Assembly (NCBI RefSeq): GCF_019599145.1
Contig: NZ_CP080647.1
Coordinates: 8,680,001-8,744,000 of the forward strand
Direction of reading: 5' to 3'
DNA from: Streptomyces akebiae
GTDB taxonomy: Bacteria; Actinomycetota; Actinomycetes; Streptomycetales; Streptomycetaceae
DNA length: 64,000 nucleotides
Shown here: piece after piece, positions 58,691 through 64,000 of the stretch
How positions within the stretch are numbered: the first letter of the stretch is position 1
Layout: every line of letters begins with the position of its first letter
Made by a program: the position numbers and the translations under genes
Notes under the pieces: model-generated
Database searches by the model: none
What the model saw: the letters and a program-made list of their open reading frames with translations, nothing else
Told to the model about the DNA's origin: nothing

Positions 58691-60568
58691 ATGGGGACAA
58701 CAGATACGCGAGGGTCGACGCCGGGCAGGAGCGCGGTCGTTCTGGCCCTGCGCCGCTACGGTCGGGAACTGCTGCGCCTACGACGACTGGCCCTGCCCGC
58801 GCTGCTGCTGCCGGCCGTGGGCAACATCGGCATCCGCTATGTCGCCCCCCTGCTGATCGCCAAACTGGCAGGTCAGGCCGCCGACGAGGGCGGTCTCACC
58901 CTCGGCTCGGCGCTGCCGTACGTGGTGGGATTCGGTGTGACACTGCTGCTCGCCGAGGCCGTGTGGCGGGTCGGGCAGCACTGCCTGAACCGTGTGGACG
59001 CCCTCGGTATGGAACACCTGTACGTGAGCGGCATGGATGAACTCCTCGCCAAGGACGCGGCGTTCTTCCACGACAACTTCGCCGGCTCCCTGACCAAACG
59101 GGTGCTGAGCTTCGGCAAGCGCTTCGAGGACTTCGTCGACACGCTGACCTACCGGATCGTGGGCAGTGTCGTCCCCCTGCTGTTCGGGGCCGTGGTGCTG
59201 TGGAGCTACGAACCGATGCTCGTCGTCGGCCTCCTGCTGATGATCGCGGTGACCGTGGTGGCCGCGACACCGCTGATCCGCCGTCGGCAGCGGCTCGTCA
59301 ACGACCGTGAGGCGGCGGTCGCCCGGGTCTCCGGCCATGTCGCCGACAGCCTCGTGAACATGGAGACCATCCGGGCGTTCGCGGCCGAGCGGCGGGAGGC
59401 CGAGGAACACCGCAGCCGCGTCGCGGATTCCCGGCGCCTGACGCTGCGGTCGTGGGACTACGGCAATCTGCGCGTCGACGTCCTGATCGCCCCCATGTCC
59501 GTCCTGACCAACGTGCTGGGGCTGCTGGTCGCCATCGCCTTCGGGGGCTCGGGCCGGGGGGTGGAGGAGGTCGTCGTCGCCTTCACCTACTACTCCAACG
59601 CGACCCAGATCATGTTCGAGTTCAACCAGATCTACCGGCGTCTGGAAAGCTCGATGACCGAGGCGGCGCAGTTCACCGAACTGCTGCTGGATCCGCCCAC
59701 GGTGCTCGACCCGACGGATCCCGAACCTCTCGCCCCGCGCGACACAGGCGTCCGCTTCGAGACGGTGACCTTCGCCCACGCGGGCGCGAAGCCGATCTTC
59801 CAGGGACTCGACCTGGATGTGCCCGCGGGCGCGCGCATCGGGCTGGTCGGCAGGTCCGGCGGCGGCAAGACCACGCTCACCCGGCTCCTGCTGCGGATGT
59901 CGGACATCGACGACGGACGCATCCTCATCGGCGGGCAGGACATCAGCCGGCTGCGCCAGACCGACCTGCGCTCGCTGATCGCCTACGTCCCGCAGGAACC
60001 CGCCATGTTCCACCGCAGCCTGCGGGACAACATCGCCTTCGCCCGGCCCGGTGCCACCGACGAGGAGATCCGTGCGGCGGCCGAGGCCGCGCACGTCACG
60101 GAGTTCGTCGGCCAACTCCCCGACGGCTTCGCCACGCTGGTGGGGGAGCGGGGAGTGAAACTCTCGGGCGGCCAGCGCCAGCGCGTCGCGCTCGCGCGGG
60201 CCATCCTGCGCGACGCCCCGGTCCTGCTCCTCGACGAGGCGACCAGCGCGCTGGACTCGGAGAGCGAGATCCTCGTCCAGGACGCCCTGTGGCGGCTGAT
60301 GGACGGACGGACGGCCCTCGTGGTCGCCCACCGTCTGAGCACCGTCGCCGGCATGGACCGTCTCGTCGTCCTCGACCGCGGGAACGTCGTCGAACAGGGC
60401 ACCCACGAGGAACTGCTCACGGCGAACGGCGCCTACGCCAAGCTGTGGCAGCACCAGTCGGGCGGCTTCCTCGGCGAGAGCGCCGAGACCGACCTCGCGG
60501 GAACGGTCGGGGGCGCCGGTCTCGGTGGCCTGCCCGCACCGGCCGGCCCGGCGCCGACAGGGAGCTGA
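58691..60568 (+). CDS. ABC transporter, fused permease-ATPase (exporter)
   Basis: 625 residues. ATG 58691 follows CGGGAG; a GTG three bases earlier is possible. Six transmembrane helices in residues ~20-320 (LLLPAVGNIGIRYVAPLLIA, PYVVGFGVTLLLAEAVW...). ATPase: Walker A GRSGGGKTTL, Q-loop VPQEP, signature LSGGQRQR, Walker B VLLLDEATSALD, H-loop VAHRLST. Class of MsbA/MDR exporters, functioning as a homodimer. Substrate unknown. C-terminal Ala/Gly/Pro tail. Confidence 0.9.
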   Translation: MGTTDTRGSTPGRSAVVLALRRYGRELLRLRRLALPALLLPAVGNIGIRYVAPLLIAKLAGQAADEGGLTLGSALPYVVGFGVTLLLAEAVWRVGQHCLNRVDALGMEHLYVSGMDELLAKDAAFFHDNFAGSLTKRVLSFGKRFEDFVDTLTYRIVGSVVPLLFGAVVLWSYEPMLVVGLLLMIAVTVVAATPLIRRRQRLVNDREAAVARVSGHVADSLVNMETIRAFAAERREAEEHRSRVADSRRLTLRSWDYGNLRVDVLIAPMSVLTNVLGLLVAIAFGGSGRGVEEVVVAFTYYSNATQIMFEFNQIYRRLESSMTEAAQFTELLLDPPTVLDPTDPEPLAPRDTGVRFETVTFAHAGAKPIFQGLDLDVPAGARIGLVGRSGGGKTTLTRLLLRMSDIDDGRILIGGQDISRLRQTDLRSLIAYVPQEPAMFHRSLRDNIAFARPGATDEEIRAAAEAAHVTEFVGQLPDGFATLVGERGVKLSGGQRQRVALARAILRDAPVLLLDEATSALDSESEILVQDALWRLMDGRTALVVAHRLSTVAGMDRLVVLDRGNVVEQGTHEELLTANGAYAKLWQHQSGGFLGESAETDLAGTVGGAGLGGLPAPAGPAPTGS

Positions 60569-60643
60569 GAGCGAGCCGAGAGCGAGCCGAGAAGGAGCCG
60601 AGCAGGAGTCGAGAGCGAACCGAGCAGGAGCCGAGTGGGAGCC
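60567..60643. repeat. Seven tandem 11-bp repeats
   Basis: Seven consecutive 11-base units with consensus GAGAGCGAGCC, exact periodicity, starting within the stop codon of the exporter gene. Copies 1 and 2 are identical. No obvious secondary structure; might be a spacer or a source of strain variation. The rest of the gap to sbcD (60644-60854) has a repeated GGCCGGTCGTGGGG and nothing else recognised. Confidence 0.85.
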
Positions 60644-60854
60644 CCGCCCGTACCGGGTGGGGCTCCGCGGCACGTTCCGGCACCGGCCGGTCGTGGGGCG
60701 GCATCGGCCGGTCGTGGGGGCCGGCGGACCGAGGTCCGTGACGGGGCAGGTGCCGACAGGCGTTAGCGTGGTCGGTGCTGAGAGCGGGGCCGCGTCGGTC
60801 CGGTGCCGGGTCCACGGGTGAAATAGGGGGATGCATGCAGGTCGGAGCAGTTTC

Positions 60855-62018
60855 TTGAGAATTCTGCACACCTCCGACTGGCATCTGGGTCGGACGTTCC
60901 ACCGGGTGAACATGCTCGGCGCGCAGGCCGAGTTCATCGGTCGTCTGGTCGCGACGGTGCGAGAGCGCGACGTCGACGCGGTGGTCGTGGCCGGGGACGT
61001 GTACGACCGGGCGGTGCCGCCGCTGGCCGCGGTCGAGCTCTTCGACGACGCCCTGCACCGCCTGGCCGAGCTGGACGTGCCCACGGTGATGATCTCCGGG
61101 AACCACGACTCGGCGCGACGGCTCGGTGTCGCGGCGGGCCTCATCGACCGGGCCGGCATCCATCTGCGGACGTCGGCCTCGGCCGCCGGGACGCCCGTGC
61201 TGCTGTCGGACGCCCACGGCGACGTCGCCTTCTACGGGCTGCCGTACCTCGAACCCGCCCTTGTGAAGGACGAGTTCGGGGTCGAGAAGGCGGGCCACGA
61301 AACGGTGCTCGCCGCCGCCATGGACCGCGTCCGGGCCGACCTCGCCACCCGGCCGACGGGCACCCGTTCCGTCGTCCTCGCCCATGCCTTCGTCACCGGC
61401 GGCGAACCCAGCGACAGCGAGCGGGACATCTCCGTCGGCGGCGTCTCCTCCGTGCCCGCCGGTGTCTTCGACGGTGTCGACTACGTCGCGCTGGGTCATC
61501 TGCACGGCAGCCAGACCCTCACCGACCGCGTGCGCTACTCGGGTTCCCCGCTGCCCTACTCCTTCTCCGAGGCCGAGCACCGCAAGAGCATGTGGCTGGT
61601 GGACCTCGGAGCCGACGGTTCGGTCGACGCCGAGCGGATCGACTGCCCCGTGCCACGGCCCCTCGCCCGGATCCGAGGGCGGTTGGACGACCTGCTCGCC
61701 GATCCGGACCTGGCCCGGCACGAGGAGGCATGGGTCGAGGCCACCCTGACCGACCCCGTCCGGCCGGCCGAGCCCATGGCCCGGCTGTGCGAACGCTTCC
61801 CGCACACGCTCAGTCTCGTCTTCGACCCCGAACGAGCCCCCGGCGACCCGGACGTCTCCTACGCCCGGCGCCTCGCCGGCCGGGACGACCAGCAGATCGC
61901 CGAGGACTTCGTGGCCCACGTCCGCGGTACCGGCCCCGACGAACACGAACGGACCGTGCTCAGGGACGCGTTCGACGCCGTACGGGCCGACGAGACGGTC
62001 CGGGAGGTCGCCCGATGA
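60855..62018 (+). CDS. sbcD: Exonuclease SbcCD subunit D
   Basis: 387 residues. TTG 60855 is preferred: GGAG lies 7 bases before it and the protein then begins LRILHTSDWHLG, the conserved Mre11-type start. The ATG at 60831 would put the GGGGG directly against the codon. Metallophosphoesterase motifs: DWHLG, AGDVYD, GNHDS, HAFV, GHLHG. SbcCD cuts DNA hairpins and double-strand ends with Mn2+. Overlaps sbcC by ATGA. Length is normal. Confidence 0.93.
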   Translation: MRILHTSDWHLGRTFHRVNMLGAQAEFIGRLVATVRERDVDAVVVAGDVYDRAVPPLAAVELFDDALHRLAELDVPTVMISGNHDSARRLGVAAGLIDRAGIHLRTSASAAGTPVLLSDAHGDVAFYGLPYLEPALVKDEFGVEKAGHETVLAAAMDRVRADLATRPTGTRSVVLAHAFVTGGEPSDSERDISVGGVSSVPAGVFDGVDYVALGHLHGSQTLTDRVRYSGSPLPYSFSEAEHRKSMWLVDLGADGSVDAERIDCPVPRPLARIRGRLDDLLADPDLARHEEAWVEATLTDPVRPAEPMARLCERFPHTLSLVFDPERAPGDPDVSYARRLAGRDDQQIAEDFVAHVRGTGPDEHERTVLRDAFDAVRADETVREVAR

Positions 62019-64000
62019 GACTCCACCGGCTCGACATCGCCGCCTTCGGCCCCTTCGGCGGCACCGAGTCCGTCGACTTCGACGACCTCTCGGCCGCCGG
62101 ACTCTTCCTGCTGCACGGCCCGACCGGCGCCGGCAAGACCTCGGTCCTGGACGCCGTCTGCTACGCGCTGTACGGCTCGGTGCCGGGGGCCCGGCAGAGC
62201 GGCCAGGGCATGAACCTGCGCAGCGACCACGCGGCGCCCTCGACCCGCACCGAGGTCCGCCTCGAACTCACCGTCGCCGGACGCCGGTTGGAGATCACCC
62301 GGCAGCCCCCCTGGGAGCGGCCCAAGAAACGCGGCACGGGCACCACGATCGAGAAGGCGCAGAGCTGGCTGCGCGAGTACGACGCGGTCGCCGGCTCCTG
62401 GAAGGACCTCAGCCGCTCCCACCAGGAGATCGGCGAGGAGATCACCCAGGTCCTGGGGATGAGCCGGGAACAGTTCTGCCAGGTCGTGCTCTTGCCGCAG
62501 GGCGACTTCGCGCGGTTCCTGCGTGCCGACGCCGAGGCGCGCGGGCGGCTCCTCGGCCGCCTCTTCGACACCCACCACTTCGCCGCCGTCGAGAAGCGGC
62601 TCGCCGACCGCCGCCGGGAGACCGAGGCCCGGGTGCGCGAGGGCGACGCGGCCCTGCTCGCCGACGCCCACCGGATGCAGCAGGCGGCGGGGGACGCCCC
62701 GGACCTGCCCGAGCTGGCACCCGGGGACCCCGGTCTCGCCGACGCGGTCCTCGCCTGGGCCGCCGTCGCCCGCAGCACCGCCCGGGAACGGCTCACCATC
62801 GCCCACTGCGCGCGGGCGGCGGCTGAGTCGGCCCGGGCCGCGGCCGACCGCGTCCTGGCCGACGTACGAGAACGGGCGCGGCTGCAACGGCGGTTCGCGG
62901 AGGCCCGGGAGCGGGCCGCACGGCTGGAGGAACGGGCGGACGCCCACCGGGAGGACCGGGCGCGGATGGAGCGCGCCCGCAAGGCGGAGGCCGTCGCTCC
63001 GGCACTGGAGCTGAGGGACGCGGCCGAGGCCGACCACCGGCGGGCGACGGCGGAGGAGGAGGACGCCCGAGCGCGCCTGGAGGGAGCGTACGCCGACGCG
63101 GGTGCCGCCGGACTGGCTGCTGCCGCCCGCAGGGCCTCGGAGGAGTTGGGGGCGCTGGAGTCGGCCCGTCGTGCCGAGCGGCGGCTCGCCGTACTCCGCA
63201 CCGAGCAGGCCGAGTTGGACAGCGAGGAGCGGGCGGACGAGGGCGTCCTGCAGGACGCCGAGGGCTGGCTCGCCGAGTGGGAGTCCACCCGGGCCGCCCT
63301 GCAGAGCCGTATCGAGTCCGCGCAGGAGGCCGCCGCCCGCGCCGAACAGCTCGCCGTGCGGCGGGAGCCCGCCGAGCAGCGGCTCGCCGCCGCCCGTCAG
63401 CGCGACCAGCTCGGCCGCGACACCGACGAGGCCCAGGCGCGGGTGCTCCGGCTGGCCGAGCGGGCGGCGCAGGCCCGCACCCACTGGCTGGACCTCAAGG
63501 AACAGCGGCTGTCGGGGATCGCGGCGGAGTTGGCCGCCGGACTCGTCGAGGGGCAGCCGTGCGCCGTCTGCGGCGGCACGGAACACCCCGAACCCGCCCA
63601 GAAGGTCGCAGGACATGTCGACCGGGAGGCGGAGGAGGAGGCACTCGCCGCGTTCCAGCGGGCCGACGAGGAGCGGGCCGGGGCCGAGCGGCAACTGGGT
63701 CTCGCGCAGCGGGCGTTGGCCGCCGCCGGCGCCGAGGCGGGCGACGCGCCGACCGAGCGGCTCGCGGCGACGGCGGCGGAGCTGGAGCGGGAGCACACGC
63801 AGGCCCGGCGTCGCGCCGTCGACCTCCACCCCGCCCAGGAGGCGCTGCTGCACGCCGAGCAGGAGCGCGACCGGCGGGCCGCCGCACGACAGGAGGCGGC
63901 GGTCAGGGCCGCGTCCCGCGAGACCCGGCGCGACACGCTGGCGCGGGAACGAGCCACCCTGGAGGCCGAGTTGACGCAGGCCCGGGGCGACGCCGAGAGC
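62015..64000 (+). CDS. sbcC: Exonuclease SbcCD subunit C (5' part; cut by window edge)
   Basis: 662 codons are visible, running off the right end. N-terminal ATPase half: MRLHRLDIAAFGPFGG, Walker A GPTGAGKTSVLD, then VLLPQGDFARFLRADAEAR. Long Glu/Arg/Ala coiled coil from ~residue 200, with the zinc-hook CxxC (PCAVCGGTEHPEP) near residue 516. SbcC is the Rad50-like partner that gates access to the SbcD nuclease. The second coil and Walker B lie outside. Confidence 0.93.
   Translation, partial: MRLHRLDIAAFGPFGGTESVDFDDLSAAGLFLLHGPTGAGKTSVLDAVCYALYGSVPGARQSGQGMNLRSDHAAPSTRTEVRLELTVAGRRLEITRQPPWERPKKRGTGTTIEKAQSWLREYDAVAGSWKDLSRSHQEIGEEITQVLGMSREQFCQVVLLPQGDFARFLRADAEARGRLLGRLFDTHHFAAVEKRLADRRRETEARVREGDAALLADAHRMQQAAGDAPDLPELAPGDPGLADAVLAWAAVARSTARERLTIAHCARAAAESARAAADRVLADVRERARLQRRFAEARERAARLEERADAHREDRARMERARKAEAVAPALELRDAAEADHRRATAEEEDARARLEGAYADAGAAGLAAAARRASEELGALESARRAERRLAVLRTEQAELDSEERADEGVLQDAEGWLAEWESTRAALQSRIESAQEAAARAEQLAVRREPAEQRLAAARQRDQLGRDTDEAQARVLRLAERAAQARTHWLDLKEQRLSGIAAELAAGLVEGQPCAVCGGTEHPEPAQKVAGHVDREAEEEALAAFQRADEERAGAERQLGLAQRALAAAGAEAGDAPTERLAATAAELEREHTQARRRAVDLHPAQEALLHAEQERDRRAAARQEAAVRAASRETRRDTLARERATLEAELTQARGDAES

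Overview
The window is GC-rich actinobacterial chromosome, almost certainly Streptomyces. The codon third positions are strongly G/C, GTG and TTG starts are common, genes are often coupled by 4-base ATGA or GTGA overlaps, and the gene content is typical (tuf3-type EF-Tu, a second Lnt, UppP, SbcCD, many TetR/HxlR/XRE regulators). I see no rRNA, tRNA, CRISPR array, complete insertion sequence or antibiotic cluster. About 57 protein genes or gene fragments are supported. Both window ends cut a gene: acetoacetyl-CoA synthetase on the left, sbcC on the right.

Layout. 1-5.24 kb: a minus-strand catabolic operon (extradiol dioxygenase, fumarylacetoacetase-fold hydrolase, flavin monooxygenase, acetoacetyl-CoA synthetase) divergent from a TetR gene, with two palindromes between them. 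5.24-5.8 kb: degenerate DNA with an integrase C-terminal remnant. 5.8-12.5 kb: HipA-like kinase plus DUF3037, two FabG-type reductases, an orphan solute-binding lipoprotein, uracil-DNA glycosylase, a TPR-like protein and a Pro-rich lipoprotein. 12.7-16.3 kb: DinB-like, Gfo/Idh oxidoreductase, apolipoprotein N-acyltransferase, SnoaL-like.

16.4-20.5 kb is the most unusual region. A DUF4291 gene is interrupted by about 3.4 kb made of three tandem segments. Each is bounded by ~20-bp inverted repeats and separated from the next by 8-9 bp. The interruption is flanked by a 9-bp near-duplication of the target, and removing it in silico restores one uninterrupted frame of 205 codons. The segments carry a GNAT-AAA+ ATPase fusion, an intact DUF4291 paralogue, and a DUF3885-like gene. 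No transposase is present.

20.5-31.8 kb: serine hydrolase, expansin-like protein, SDR, a frameshifted chloramphenicol-phosphotransferase-like kinase with a 59-residue partner gene, UppP, a sugar-type operon (Gfo/Idh, DUF6807/PmoA, cupin) behind a LacI-type operator, HxlR plus thiolase around a perfect 12-bp-arm operator, and a TVP38 membrane protein. 32.3-43 kb: tuf3, spermidine-synthase-like protein, MFS exporter, a Gln/Pro-rich membrane protein, DUF4442 protein, secreted carboxylesterase, DedA, gamma-carbonic anhydrase, hexapeptide acetyltransferase, XRE-cupin and YbaK-like proteins. 43-47.5 kb: FMN reductase divergent from TetR with two operators, MoxR ATPase plus VWA protein, VOC protein. 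47.7-55.8 kb: a MacB/FtsX-type exporter operon (two giant permeases, one with a TTA codon, and an ATPase ending in an AbrB-like segment). It faces a second ATPase gene, and a ~196-bp MITE-like element sits exactly on the two stop codons. 55.9-64 kb: CoA-binding protein, a cysteinyl-tRNA-synthetase-like protein, SixA-type phosphatase, YigZ/IMPACT protein, ABC exporter, sbcD and sbcC.

All calls rest on reading the sequence and on family knowledge; no database search was run. References to S. coelicolor (tuf3, lnt2) are from memory of its literature.
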